A stretch of DNA of 33,247 bases from the NCBI GenBank assembly GCA_031275735.1, contig JAISOJ010000051.1, forward strand, positions 1-33,247. Reading direction: 5' to 3'. The position numbers and the translations under genes are program-made. Under the pieces are notes generated by a model. It saw only the letters and a program-made list of their open reading frames with translations, made no database searches and had not been told where the DNA came from. The DNA is from Dysgonamonadaceae bacterium (GTDB lineage Bacteria > Bacteroidota > Bacteroidia > Bacteroidales > Azobacteroidaceae). Shown here in pieces: positions 1 to 8,090 of the stretch (position 1 is the stretch's first letter; every line of letters starts with the position of its first letter).

Positions 1-1
1 G

Positions 2-238
2 GCTAAGAAAGTCATGTGTCATCGCCAGCTTTGGGAGAAGAGAGGACTTTTCATCTTTTTTCTCCCACCATACTCTCCGCATCTCAACCTCGCGGAAACG
101 CTTTGGAGAATACTCAAAGGAAAGTGGATAAAGCCACAGGACTATATTAGCAAAGACAATCTGTTCTACTCTGCAAACAGAGCCTTGGCTAATGTGGGAA
201 AAGTATTGTATGTGAACTTTAAAAATCATGCAGCTTAA
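2..238 (+). CDS. IS630-family transposase, C-terminal part (cut by window start)
   Basis: The reading frame enters from before the window, so only the last 78 codons are visible. The stretch FLPPYSPHLNLAETLWRILK (about residues 31-50 of the visible part) is the hallmark C-terminal block of IS630/Tc1-type DDE transposases. In it the Glu of NLAE is the third acidic catalytic residue, and the block PPYSPxLNxxE is diagnostic of the family. The enzyme would cut and join the ends of its insertion sequence, typically at TA targets. I cannot see the upstream DD residues, so I cannot tell whether the copy is intact. No clear terminal inverted repeat was recognised in the ~75 bp after the stop. It sits next to an XRE regulator, suggesting a mobile or accessory edge. 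Confidence 0.85.
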   Translation, partial: AKKVMCHRQLWEKRGLFIFFLPPYSPHLNLAETLWRILKGKWIKPQDYISKDNLFYSANRALANVGKVLYVNFKNHAA

Positions 239-255
239 TCATGAAGACTTACTTA

Positions 256-289
256 TTTGCAATTATTTTCAAATAGTTTATTACTTTTG
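256..289 (+). promoter_or_regulatory. Candidate Bacteroidota-type promoter for the HTH gene
   Basis: TACTTTTG at 282-289 matches the -7 consensus TAnnTTTG. TTTG at 256-259 can serve as the -33 element with a 22-bp spacer, slightly longer than the usual 19-21. Transcription would begin near 296, about 19 bases before the HTH start codon. This is motif matching only. Confidence 0.4.
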
Positions 290-314
290 TAACTAAAATA
301 TTACTTCTGGAAAA

Positions 315-554
315 ATGAAACAAGGTCCTAATACCATAATGCCTAATATTGCAAGAAATATCAAGCAAATACGTGAATTAAAAGATTACACTCAAGAATA
401 TATGGCGCAATTATTGGGCATCTCGCAATCAGCGTATGTAAAAATTGAACAAGGGGTTACTGTACTGAAAATTGACCGCTTACAACAAATTGCAGATACT
501 TATTATACTCTTCCGGTATCTTTTATGTTATTAGATTGGGATACATATAAATAA
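315..554 (+). CDS. Small XRE/Cro-type helix-turn-helix regulator
   Basis: A 79-residue protein made almost entirely of one HTH_3 domain (about residues 12-68). It begins IARNIKQIRELKDYTQEYMA and has the recognition-helix region LLGISQSAYVKIEQG followed by LKIDRLQQIADTY, the standard Cro/C1 fold. Such proteins bind DNA as dimers and regulate neighbouring or mobile-element genes. A second in-frame ATG at 339 (MPNIARNIK) is an equally good start. I prefer 315 because a candidate promoter lies just upstream and GGAAAA precedes the ATG. No partner toxin or phage gene is visible, so its target is unknown. The HTH call is firm; the role is not. Confidence 0.8.
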   Translation: MKQGPNTIMPNIARNIKQIRELKDYTQEYMAQLLGISQSAYVKIEQGVTVLKIDRLQQIADTYYTLPVSFMLLDWDTYK

Positions 555-641
555 CTTCATTTAAATAATAAATCAAAAATATAAAATGGTATGAAACGAT
601 CTTCTTTAACAAACACTCAAGGGTATGAGAACGGGTATTCG

Positions 642-680
642 TTTACTCGTCAACTCGTTTACTTATTAACTCATTTACGT
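642..680 (+). repeat. Degenerate 8-bp tandem repeat before the M23-like gene
   Basis: Five consecutive units read TTTACTCG, TCAACTCG, TTTACTTA, TTAACTCA and TTTACGT, ending directly at the ATG at 681. The consensus is about TTwACTCG. The block lies within the open frame that could start at 591, but it looks like intergenic simple repeat rather than coding sequence, which supports the start at 681. Confidence 0.6.
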
Positions 681-1601
681 ATGAAAAATATTCTTATTTC
701 AGGATTTACTATTGTTTTATTATCTGTATTTCAAGCAAATGCACAGTCATTTCAAGACATGAGCAACGCAGTGCAACTTTCGGACGATTTTGACGAAAAT
801 CAGGGGCGGCTTACTTTCTATGCCGACAATAAAGATTTTTGCGATTATTATTTATACATTTCCTTTGTTTATTCCGAAGGTTTTCAAGGTATGACTACCG
901 GCGCTTCGGTTGTTGTCAGTCATGGACAGCGGCAAATCAAGAGCTACAAGGTAGATGAAAAGGCAACTCGTTATGGCTACAATTACCGTTATGCAATGTT
1001 TAGGGGTAATCCGAACAAAAAACCGGATGTGGAGTTTTCATATTCTTTGCCTGTGGTAAACGGGGAAACGATTTTTGCAGAAACAACAGAAAACCAGGAG
1101 GGTTACCAGCTTGCTTTTGAGTTGCCAACCGATACTGTTTATGCCTGCCGTGGTGGTGTAATTTGTGATGATAATTTAAAGGATCACACCGCCAAGGGAT
1201 ATAAAAGTTTCAGCGATAGTCGCCATTTGTCACAAATAACCGTATATCATGCAGATGGAACTTTCGGGGAATATGTTTTTAAAGGAAAACCGTTGGTCTA
1301 TTCCGGACAGGACATTAAAATAGGTACACCCATAGCCATCGTAGACAATTCGTTGGAAAAATATTCGGTACGGTTTTCCGCTTATTTTTTAGATAAAAAT
1401 AAGGTTAAAGATCAAAACGTCGGCAACAAGCACACGCATTTTCGCCCGTTTTTCCAGACTTACGACGAAGGAAAAGTGCGTTTGGAAAATGGAAAAACAT
1501 ATATTTGTGAACTTACAGACGAAATGCTGATGCAGGACATGAGTAAGGGGGAACGGAAAAAATTCTTGAAAAACAGAACGAAGGAAACCGATGAAAAATA
1601 G
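681..1601 (+). CDS. Secreted degenerate M23/LytM-like protein
   Basis: A 306-residue protein starting with a signal peptide (about 1-22, MKNILISGFTIVLLSVFQAN then AQ). I chose the ATG at 681 over an upstream one at 591 because the signal peptide begins here and the intervening DNA is a short tandem repeat. The middle and C-terminal part resembles the LytM fold: TVYACRGGVI, then ITVYHADGTFGEYV, then VYSGQDIKIGTPIAIVDN. These correspond to the M23 series of a GxV strand, the H-x-DGTxxxY strand and the V-x-G-x-x-I-x-x-G-x-x-I segment. The zinc ligands are not preserved: the usual HxH near the end reads VRFSAYF. It is therefore probably a non-catalytic LytM-like protein. Its stop overlaps the start of the next gene by 11 bases, so the two are co-translated. 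Confidence 0.6.
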   Translation: MKNILISGFTIVLLSVFQANAQSFQDMSNAVQLSDDFDENQGRLTFYADNKDFCDYYLYISFVYSEGFQGMTTGASVVVSHGQRQIKSYKVDEKATRYGYNYRYAMFRGNPNKKPDVEFSYSLPVVNGETIFAETTENQEGYQLAFELPTDTVYACRGGVICDDNLKDHTAKGYKSFSDSRHLSQITVYHADGTFGEYVFKGKPLVYSGQDIKIGTPIAIVDNSLEKYSVRFSAYFLDKNKVKDQNVGNKHTHFRPFFQTYDEGKVRLENGKTYICELTDEMLMQDMSKGERKKFLKNRTKETDEK

Positions 1602-2382
1602 TAGTTTTTATATTGTTTTATTTTGTCTGTTACTGTCGGTCAAATTGGCGGCGCAGGAAAACCTGAAATTTATTGATAACGAAAATTTACTGACAAAAAA
1701 GGAAACGGCCTGTCTGGAAAAAGCAATTCAATATGAAGCGGATTTTTTCAACCGGCTTTTCCTTGACAAAACGGTGGATTTGTCGGCAATAAAATTTACG
1801 GTTGCCACCGGTTTTATGGAATTTATCAATGTCCAGGCGCAAGCGGGGGCATTACACGCCAATGCTTCAGGATTTTTCTCCTCAAGAGACAGTACACTGG
1901 TTGTTCTAAAAAATAAAAAATCGAAGTCTAATGGATTTTTATCAACCTGCTACCACGAATTGAGCCACGCATTTCTACACCTTCACGTGGGAGATAAATA
2001 CATTCCTGCATGGTTTAACGAAGGCTTGGCGGAGTATCTTGATCAAATGACATTTGACAAAAAGAAAATTGTACATCGTGTTAATAATTACGGTGTTATG
2101 CGCGTTAAAACGCTTATCGAACTCAAAGATCTCAATCTTTCGGAATTTGTAGAATGGAACTATCAAACGTTTTCACAAAAATCTTTTACACAGGAAGGTT
2201 ACGGTTATGCTGCCGGTTATTGTATGGTGCTTTTTTTGATGCAACAGAATGAAGAGCGGGCGATTACAATTTTCAGCAATCTTATTGGCGCACGTTCAAC
2301 CAAAGAAGTCTTTGACCGGCGCTATGCAGGCGGTTTTGCGCAATTTGAAAAGGATTTTATAGCGTATATCGAAAGTAAATGA
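1591..2382 (+). CDS. Secreted gluzincin-type metalloprotease (peptidase MA-like)
   Basis: A 263-residue protein with an N-terminal signal peptide (about 1-22, ending KLAAQ). The zinc site is clear: YHELSHAFLH gives His122, Glu123 and His126, and WFNEGLAEYL supplies the third ligand Glu144, 18 residues later. HExxH plus NEGxAEY is the peptidase MA/DUF1570-like gluzincin arrangement. It is expected to act in the periplasm or outside the cell; the substrate is unknown. The start lies 11 bases inside the upstream M23-like gene, indicating translational coupling. Pairing a pseudo-LytM protein with a protease suggests envelope work, but that is inference. The gene ends just before a stem-loop shared with the convergent lysine operon. 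Confidence 0.75.
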   Translation: MKNSSFYIVLFCLLLSVKLAAQENLKFIDNENLLTKKETACLEKAIQYEADFFNRLFLDKTVDLSAIKFTVATGFMEFINVQAQAGALHANASGFFSSRDSTLVVLKNKKSKSNGFLSTCYHELSHAFLHLHVGDKYIPAWFNEGLAEYLDQMTFDKKKIVHRVNNYGVMRVKTLIELKDLNLSEFVEWNYQTFSQKSFTQEGYGYAAGYCMVLFLMQQNEERAITIFSNLIGARSTKEVFDRRYAGGFAQFEKDFIAYIESK

Positions 2383-2391
2383 TTTTTATTT

Positions 2392-2420
2392 AATTCCGGG
2401 ATTTCATCCATCCCGGAATT
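2392..2420. terminator. Bidirectional stem-loop between convergent genes
   Basis: AATTCCGGGAT (2392-2402) and ATCCCGGAATT (2410-2420) form a perfect 11-bp inverted repeat around a 7-base loop. It lies between the stop of the protease gene (2382) and the stop of the thiolase gene (2426), which converge here. The flanks are AT-rich but lack a long T tract on either side, so efficiency as an intrinsic terminator is uncertain. Confidence 0.75.
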
Positions 2421-2425
2421 ATAAA

Positions 2426-3631
2426 TTAAACGGTTTGAAGAATCAGGGCGGTTCCCATACCACCTCCGATACACAGCGCCGCTAACCCGGTTTTCTTATT
2501 GCTACGTTTCATTTCATAAATCAGAGAAACGACAATCCGGTTGCCGGAAGCGCCGATAGGATGACCTAAAGCCAAAGCGCCGCCATTCGGGTTTGTTCTT
2601 TCTTTGATCCATTCTTCAGAAACGCCGTGCGTCTGCGCCAATTGTTTAATAACGGCTAAAGATTGTGCAGCAAAAGCTTCATTTAATTCAATGATTTCTA
2701 TGGCGTTTAGTGGCAAGGAAGATTTTTTTAACACTTTATCGATAGCAGGAACAGGCCCCATTCCCATTATGCTCGGATCGACTCCGGATTGAGCGGTAGC
2801 CGTAATTTCAGCTAAAGGGTTGATCCCCCATTTTTTTACTACTGTTTCAGAAGCCACTAAAACAAAACTTGCGCCATCATTTATTCCGGAAGCATTTCCG
2901 GCGGTAACAGTTCCATCTTTCTTAAAAGCTGGTTTCAATGCGGCTAATTTTTCAAGGCTAGTGGAGCGGTTCGGAAATTCGTCCGTATCGAAAACAAGGG
3001 TCGCTTTCTTGTTTTGGATGACCACAGGAACGATTTCCTCTTTGAATTTTCCTCCGTCAATGGCTGCGATAGCTTTTTGTTGCGACTGATAGGCAAAAAA
3101 ATCTTGCTCTTCGCGAGCGACGCCGTATTTTTCCGCTACATTTTCTGCTGTGAGTCCCATGTGTTGTTCGCTGAAAGCATCGGTCAGCCCATCGTAGACC
3201 ATGTGATCAATCGAAGTAAAATTACCCATTTTATAGCCGGTACGTATGTTCCCTGGAATAATGAAACCCGATCCGGACATTGATTCCGTACCGCCGGCTA
3301 AAATCAATCCGGCTTCTCCTGCTTTGATGCTATTGTAGGCCATAATAATGCTTTTCATACCGCTTCCGCAAATCATATTGATACCGTAAGCCGGCACTTC
3401 TTGAGGAATACCTGCTTGTATAGACGCTTGCCGGGCAACACCCTGTTTTTGTCCTGCCGACAAAACATTTCCGATAATCACTTCATCGATGGCTGCCGGA
3501 TCAATGTTCGTTTCTGCTACTATGTTTTTAATTACAGTCGCAGCCAAACTTGCTGCTGAAACAGGCGTTAAACTTCCTAAAAATTTGCCTATGGCTGTTC
3601 TTTTTGCTGCAATAATAAATATTTTTTCCAT
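2426..3631 (-). CDS. thlA: Acetyl-CoA C-acetyltransferase (thiolase)
   Basis: A 401-residue thiolase, normal length for the family. It joins two acetyl-CoA or, here, splits acetoacetyl-CoA with CoA into two acetyl-CoA. The acyl-accepting Cys is Cys88 in NMICGSGMKS, the GHPIGASG block near residue 358 holds the active-site His, and CIGGGMG near 388 holds the second Cys. It is the last gene of the 14-gene lysine operon, 5 bp after etfA. In this pathway the CoA-transferase makes acetoacetyl-CoA from the 3-keto-5-aminohexanoate cleavage product, and thiolase turns it into acetyl-CoA for ATP formation. The symbol atoB would be equally apt. Confidence 0.93.
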   Translation of the reverse strand: MEKIFIIAAKRTAIGKFLGSLTPVSAASLAATVIKNIVAETNIDPAAIDEVIIGNVLSAGQKQGVARQASIQAGIPQEVPAYGINMICGSGMKSIIMAYNSIKAGEAGLILAGGTESMSGSGFIIPGNIRTGYKMGNFTSIDHMVYDGLTDAFSEQHMGLTAENVAEKYGVAREEQDFFAYQSQQKAIAAIDGGKFKEEIVPVVIQNKKATLVFDTDEFPNRSTSLEKLAALKPAFKKDGTVTAGNASGINDGASFVLVASETVVKKWGINPLAEITATAQSGVDPSIMGMGPVPAIDKVLKKSSLPLNAIEIIELNEAFAAQSLAVIKQLAQTHGVSEEWIKERTNPNGGALALGHPIGASGNRIVVSLIYEMKRSNKKTGLAALCIGGGMGTALILQTV

Positions 3632-3636
3632 TTTTG

Positions 3637-4632
3637 TTATTTTTTTAATTTTTCAGTTAAAAGAGGTACAATTTGTTTAACATCACCTACAATACCCAAA
3701 TCGGCTATTTGAAAAATGGGAGCGAATTTGTCCTTGTTGATGGCAATAATGTATTTCGATTCTTCCATTCCTGCTAAATGTTGTATTGCTCCGGAGATTC
3801 CTAAGGCGAAATAGATGTCGGGACGGACGGTTTTCCCTGTCTGTCCTACTTGACATTCATGAGGCATTACTCCTGCATCGACCATTGCCCGGGAGGAAGA
3901 AACTTGTGCGTCGATGGTTTTTGCCAATTGCCGGAGGAGTTTGAATCCTTCTTCGTTTCCTACACCACGCCCACCCGAAACCAATACACGGGCTTCCGTA
4001 ATATCTATTCGGGTTTTTTCTTGTTTTACCGTGTCTATAATCCGGATTTTATTTATTTTCGAATGGTCGAATTGGATGGATACATTTTCGATTTTTCCTT
4101 TTCTTTGGGTATCGCGTAAACCCTTCTGCATAACTCCCGGACGGACGGTGGACATCTGTGGGCGATGTTCTTTACAGATAATTGTCGCCATCAGATTTCC
4201 TCCGAATGCAGGACGAGTCATCAGAAAATCGCCCTTATCCGAAATTGCCAATGCTGTGCAATCGGCAGTCAAACCGGTTTCGAGGCGAGCGGATACTCGC
4301 GGGCCTAAATCACGTCCGATTGTGGTGGCTCCCAACAGTAAAATTCCGGGACAATTATCGTTCACTATCCTACAAATTGCTTGCGCATAAGGCTCCGTCA
4401 GATAGGTCTCTAATTCGGGAGCATCTACGCAAAAAACCGTATCTGCTCCGTAGTATATACATTCTTGCGCTTTGTTGCTGATAGCATGTCCTAACAACAC
4501 GGCGCATACTTTTTCGTTCAGGGCATCGGCCAATTCCCTGGCTTTCCCTAATAATTCCAATGCCACATTTTGTATAATGCCTCCGCGTTGTTCGACAAAA
4601 ACATAGATATCTTTGTAATTTGATTTAACCAT
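3637..4632 (-). CDS. etfA: Electron transfer flavoprotein, alpha subunit
   Basis: 331 residues, typical for EtfA. The C-terminal FAD domain is clear: ARVLVSGGRGVG, then SSRAMVDAGVMP, then VGQTGKTVRPDIYFALGISG and GAIQHLAGME, the conserved FAD-binding series. The N-terminal half has the Rossmann-like ETF domain (VLLGHAISNKA...GADTVFCVD). With EtfB it passes electrons between NADH or ferredoxin and the acyl-CoA dehydrogenase encoded two genes upstream. In lysine-fermenting anaerobes this complex drives crotonyl-CoA reduction and may bifurcate electrons to ferredoxin; bifurcation cannot be proven from sequence alone. It follows etfB by 50 bp, the largest gap in the operon, and precedes thiolase by 5 bp. 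Confidence 0.93.
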   Translation of the reverse strand: MVKSNYKDIYVFVEQRGGIIQNVALELLGKARELADALNEKVCAVLLGHAISNKAQECIYYGADTVFCVDAPELETYLTEPYAQAICRIVNDNCPGILLLGATTIGRDLGPRVSARLETGLTADCTALAISDKGDFLMTRPAFGGNLMATIICKEHRPQMSTVRPGVMQKGLRDTQRKGKIENVSIQFDHSKINKIRIIDTVKQEKTRIDITEARVLVSGGRGVGNEEGFKLLRQLAKTIDAQVSSSRAMVDAGVMPHECQVGQTGKTVRPDIYFALGISGAIQHLAGMEESKYIIAINKDKFAPIFQIADLGIVGDVKQIVPLLTEKLKK

Positions 4633-4682
4633 AACTATATTTGTATTTTACCGACTTTGTCATTAAAGTTGGAAATTAATTT

Positions 4683-5468
4683 CTAATTAACAATGTGCTT
4701 TTCTTTTAATTTATTAATAATAATATCGACTGCTTCGGCAGGGCTTACTTCATAAAGTTGACTTGCCGGTTTTAATCCTTTGGTAAAAGATTTAGCTACC
4801 CGAGTAGGGGATCCGTTCAGTCCTAATTTATCTGCATTGATTGTTATGCGATCGGAGTTCCATATTTCTATTTCCTTTTCAAAAGCTTCCATAATTCCCC
4901 TTACCGACATATAACGGGCTTCGTTGGAACTTGAAAGGACAGTTAATACGCAAGGTATTTCCACTTCCAATAGTTGGTAACCGTCTTCGATAGATTTTCT
5001 CACGGTAATCTGCTTATCCCCGTCGTATTGCAAATTTTCGACATAAGTGACCTGGGGCAGGTCCAAATGTTCGGCGATTTGTGGTCCTACTTGGGCGGTA
5101 TCGCCGTCGATGGCTTGGCGTCCTGTGATGATTAGATCGTAATCCAATGAACGTAGCGCTCCCGCAAGGGTATGAGACGTCGCCAATGTATCGGCTCCGG
5201 CGAATTTTTTGTCTGTGAGCAAAATAGCTTTATCGGCGCCCATAGCGAAGGCTTCCCTTAAAATCGCTTCCGCCTGATGCGGCCCCATAGTAAGCACTGT
5301 GACATGAGCGCCGTAAAGGTCTTTTAATTGCAAAGCCATTTCAAGCCCTCCTTTATCGTCCGGATTCATTATACTCGGAACCCCTTCTCTTATCATGGTT
5401 CCTTTTACAGGATCTAGCCTAATCTCTGTAGTATCAGGTACTTGTTTGATACAAACAATTATATTCAT
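4683..5468 (-). CDS. etfB: Electron transfer flavoprotein, beta subunit
   Basis: 261 residues. The N-terminus MNIIVCIKQVPDTTEIRLDP is the classic EtfB start. The signature DYDLIITGRQAIDGDTAQVG binds the second nucleotide or flavin, and EIPCVLTVLSSSNEARYMS follows as in the family. It pairs with EtfA. The dinucleotide-binding region resembles Etf proteins that work with butyryl-CoA dehydrogenase. Cytoplasmic. It lies 13 bp after the acyl-CoA dehydrogenase gene and is read in the order bcd-etfB-etfA, the same set used for butyrate formation in clostridia. Confidence 0.93.
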   Translation of the reverse strand: MNIIVCIKQVPDTTEIRLDPVKGTMIREGVPSIMNPDDKGGLEMALQLKDLYGAHVTVLTMGPHQAEAILREAFAMGADKAILLTDKKFAGADTLATSHTLAGALRSLDYDLIITGRQAIDGDTAQVGPQIAEHLDLPQVTYVENLQYDGDKQITVRKSIEDGYQLLEVEIPCVLTVLSSSNEARYMSVRGIMEAFEKEIEIWNSDRITINADKLGLNGSPTRVAKSFTKGLKPASQLYEVSPAEAVDIIINKLKEKHIVN

Positions 5469-5481
5469 TTTCTTTTTCGAT

Positions 5482-6621
5482 TTACTTTAATAATTTAGAT
5501 GCAATTACCATGCGTTGCACTTCCGAAGTTCCTTCGTATATTTCGGTGATTTTGGCGTCTCGCATCATTCTTTCTACAGGATATTCACGGGTGTAACCAT
5601 AACCACCATGCAATTGTACGGCTTTTGTTGTCGCTTCCATAGCCGTTTCGGCGGCAAACAGTTTAGCCATAGCAGATTCGGCTGTATAATTTTGATTCGT
5701 ATCTTTCTTGTAAGCGGCAGAATAAACTAACAGGCGGGCTGCTTGAATTTTTGTTTCTAAGTCGGCTAATTGAAATTGCGTATTTTGAAATTGGCTGATC
5801 GGTTTTCCGAATTGTTTACGTTCTTTTACATATTTTACTGTTTCGTCTAAAGCTCCTTGTGCAATTCCCAATGCTTGCGCCGCAATACCAATACGTCCGC
5901 CGTCCAATGTTTTCATCGCTATACCAAAACCTTTACCTTCTTGTCCTAAGAGATTTTCTTTGGGAACAATACAGTTTTCAAAAATCAGTTCTCCGGTGGA
6001 AGAGCCTCTAATACCCATTTTTTTTTCTTTTTTCCCGACGGAAAATCCGGGGAACCCGTTTTCGACAATGAAAGCGGAGATTCCTCTTGTTCCTAACGAT
6101 TTGTCAGTCATAGCAAAAATGATATATACATGAGCATATCCGGCATTGGTAATGAATATTTTAGATCCGTTCAAGATGTAATTATCGCCGTCTTTTACCG
6201 CCATCGTTTGCTGCGCCGAAGCATCTGTGCCGGCATTGGGTTCGGTCAGTCCAAAAGCGCCAATCCATTCTCCCGAAGCGATTTTTGGTAAATATTTGTT
6301 TTTTTGTTCGAGGGTTCCCGATTCATAAATGGGCGCTCCGCAGAGGGAAGTGTGCGAAGAAAGGATAACTCCTGTGGTCGCGCAAACTCTTGATAATTCC
6401 TCGACTGCCATAACATACATCCGGTTGTTTCCGCCTGCTCCTTTGTATTCAAAAGGGAAAGGGATACCCATCAATCCTAATTGAGCCATTTTTTTTACAT
6501 TTTCCAGCGGATAGCGTTCCAATTCGTCTATTTCGGCGGCAACGGGTTTTATCTCTTTTTCTGCAAATTTTCTGATCATTTGCAGGAATAATTCTTGTTG
6601 CTTAGTCAATGAGAAGTCCAT
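5482..6621 (-). CDS. bcd: Short-chain acyl-CoA dehydrogenase (butyryl-CoA dehydrogenase type)
   Basis: 379 residues from the ATG at 6621 (MDFSLTKQQELF, the usual family start). The frame can be extended to a TTG at 6630 that overlaps the atoA stop, but the ATG start leaves a normal 5-bp gap. Family marks include FGLTEPNAGTDAS and FITNAGYAHVYIIFA for FAD binding. The catalytic base is probably Glu363 in EIYEGTSEVQ. With EtfAB it reduces crotonyl-CoA, made by the ammonia-lyase of this operon, to butyryl-CoA. Substrate choice is inferred from the operon. The product then donates CoA to acetoacetate through AtoDA. Confidence 0.92.
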   Translation of the reverse strand: MDFSLTKQQELFLQMIRKFAEKEIKPVAAEIDELERYPLENVKKMAQLGLMGIPFPFEYKGAGGNNRMYVMAVEELSRVCATTGVILSSHTSLCGAPIYESGTLEQKNKYLPKIASGEWIGAFGLTEPNAGTDASAQQTMAVKDGDNYILNGSKIFITNAGYAHVYIIFAMTDKSLGTRGISAFIVENGFPGFSVGKKEKKMGIRGSSTGELIFENCIVPKENLLGQEGKGFGIAMKTLDGGRIGIAAQALGIAQGALDETVKYVKERKQFGKPISQFQNTQFQLADLETKIQAARLLVYSAAYKKDTNQNYTAESAMAKLFAAETAMEATTKAVQLHGGYGYTREYPVERMMRDAKITEIYEGTSEVQRMVIASKLLK

Positions 6622-6626
6622 AAATA

Positions 6627-7283
6627 TCAAATTATCATTGGTTTTAAATCAGCAGCTGCAATCAAGGGAGCTTCCGTTACAGCTTGCACTTGTTCAAGGG
6701 TAAATTCGGGATGGATTTCCCGCAAAACAAAGCCTTTCGGACTTACTTCAATTACTCCCATTTCCGTAATAATCAGGTTGACTTGACCGGTAGCAGTAAG
6801 CGGAAGTGTGCATTTCTTTAGCAATTTAGGAGAACCTTTAACCGTATGTTCCATAGCAAGTATCACTTTTTTTGCTCCGACCAGTAGGTCCATTGCTCCA
6901 CCCATACCGGGAGTCCGCTTTCCCGGAATCATCCAATTAGCCAAATCGCCTTTTTCATCCACTTGTAAAGCGCCCAATACGGTCACATCGACATGTCCGC
7001 CACGAATAATCCCAAAAGAGGTTGCGCTGTCGAAGCAAGACGCTCCGCTATTCATACTGATAAAACTGCCGCCTGCGTCGGTGAGCTCGGGATCTTCTTT
7101 TCCTTCGGCAACAGGCGCCATGCCTAACAGACCGTTTTCCGATTGTATAATTACTCTTACGTCTTTGGGCAGGTAGTTAGGAATAAGCGTAGGCAAGCCG
7201 ATTCCCAAGTTCACAACGTCGCCGTCGCGCAATTCTTTTGCCGCCCGTTTAGCAATTGTTTCCCTTATTTGATCTTTTTCCAT
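6627..7283 (-). CDS. atoA: Butyrate-acetoacetate CoA-transferase, beta subunit
   Basis: 218 residues, the normal size for a class I CoA-transferase small subunit. The catalytic Glu is Glu49 in IQSENGLLGMAP, which forms the glutamyl-CoA thioester. GGxMDLLVGAKKVILAMEHT is another family block. The enzyme moves CoA from butyryl-CoA to acetoacetate, giving butyrate and acetoacetyl-CoA. Its alpha partner (atoD) is not next to it but is the first gene of the operon, more than 8 kb upstream; the nine genes between atoD and bcd place this subunit after kamE. It starts 9 bp after kamE and its stop lies 5 bp before the bcd ATG. Confidence 0.92.
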   Translation of the reverse strand: MEKDQIRETIAKRAAKELRDGDVVNLGIGLPTLIPNYLPKDVRVIIQSENGLLGMAPVAEGKEDPELTDAGGSFISMNSGASCFDSATSFGIIRGGHVDVTVLGALQVDEKGDLANWMIPGKRTPGMGGAMDLLVGAKKVILAMEHTVKGSPKLLKKCTLPLTATGQVNLIITEMGVIEVSPKGFVLREIHPEFTLEQVQAVTEAPLIAAADLKPMII

Positions 7284-7292
7284 AAAAATAGT

Positions 7293-8090
7293 TTATTTTT
7301 TAATTTTTAGATTTCTTCTTTCCATTTCTTGGGCAATGAACGACGCCACGTCGTCGGCGTAAGTATTCATACCGAATCCGGCGTCGTAACCCAGTTCTTT
7401 TGCTAATTCGTGTGAAATACGCGGACCTCCGCAAATCAAGATTACTTTGTCGCGAAGATTTTCTGCTTCAAGCATTTCAACTAATTCGGCGAGGTTTCCG
7501 ATATGGATATCTTTTTGGGTTACAGTTTGCGATACCAATAAAGCGTCCGCTTTCAATTCAATGGCTTTTGCAATAAAATCTTCGTTCAATATCTGGCTGC
7601 CGAGGTTATAGGCTTCGAACATTTCGTAACGTTCCAAGCCATAGTGTCCGGCAAAGCCTTTCATATTCATAATTGCATCGATACCTACTGTATGGGCATC
7701 TGTACCGGTACTCGCGCCTATGACAACAATGGGGCGTCCGATATGAGTACGAATAAAATGATCGGTTTCGTGCATGTCCCATTTTGTCGATTCCACTTTA
7801 GGTACGCGGATTGTTGTATAATCAACTGTTTGCGAACAATTTCCGTAACAATTAACAAAAGTGAAACCTTCCGTTAGTTCATGCATGTAAACTACTTGCG
7901 GGTTGTCTAAACCCAATTTTCGGAGCAACAGTTTAGCCGCTTCCATCGCTTCGTCGCCGATAGGGACAGGAAGAGTAAAGCTCAATTGCATTTTCCCGTC
8001 GTTCATTGTATCGCCGTAAGGCTTTACCTTCTTCAGGTCAAGCGTCCGGTCAAAATCGTTTTTTTCTGTCGAATACAATCCACCGCTCAT
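7293..8090 (-). CDS. kamE: Beta-lysine 5,6-aminomutase, beta (cobalamin-binding) subunit
   Basis: 265 residues. The base-off cobalamin motif DxHxxG is present as DAHTVG (Asp131-Gly136), with His133 as the lower cobalt ligand. Lys144 in MNMKGFAGHYG sits exactly at the position of the PLP-binding Lys144 described for the Clostridium sticklandii enzyme. With KamD it moves the terminal amino group of beta-lysine (or D-lysine) from C6 to C5, using adenosylcobalamin and PLP, and yields 3,5-diaminohexanoate. The gene begins inside the kamD stop (ATGA-type 4-bp overlap), which fits 1:1 production of the two subunits. Cytoplasmic. Confidence 0.95.
   Translation of the reverse strand: MSGGLYSTEKNDFDRTLDLKKVKPYGDTMNDGKMQLSFTLPVPIGDEAMEAAKLLLRKLGLDNPQVVYMHELTEGFTFVNCYGNCSQTVDYTTIRVPKVESTKWDMHETDHFIRTHIGRPIVVIGASTGTDAHTVGIDAIMNMKGFAGHYGLERYEMFEAYNLGSQILNEDFIAKAIELKADALLVSQTVTQKDIHIGNLAELVEMLEAENLRDKVILICGGPRISHELAKELGYDAGFGMNTYADDVASFIAQEMERRNLKIKK

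Noticed and set aside
591-680. Upstream ATG start of the M23-like gene
   Set aside because: The extra 30 residues come partly from an 8-bp simple repeat and would hide the clear signal peptide that starts at 681.
3914-4390. Long open frame opposite etfA
   Set aside because: It is antisense to a well-conserved gene and has no recognisable domain.
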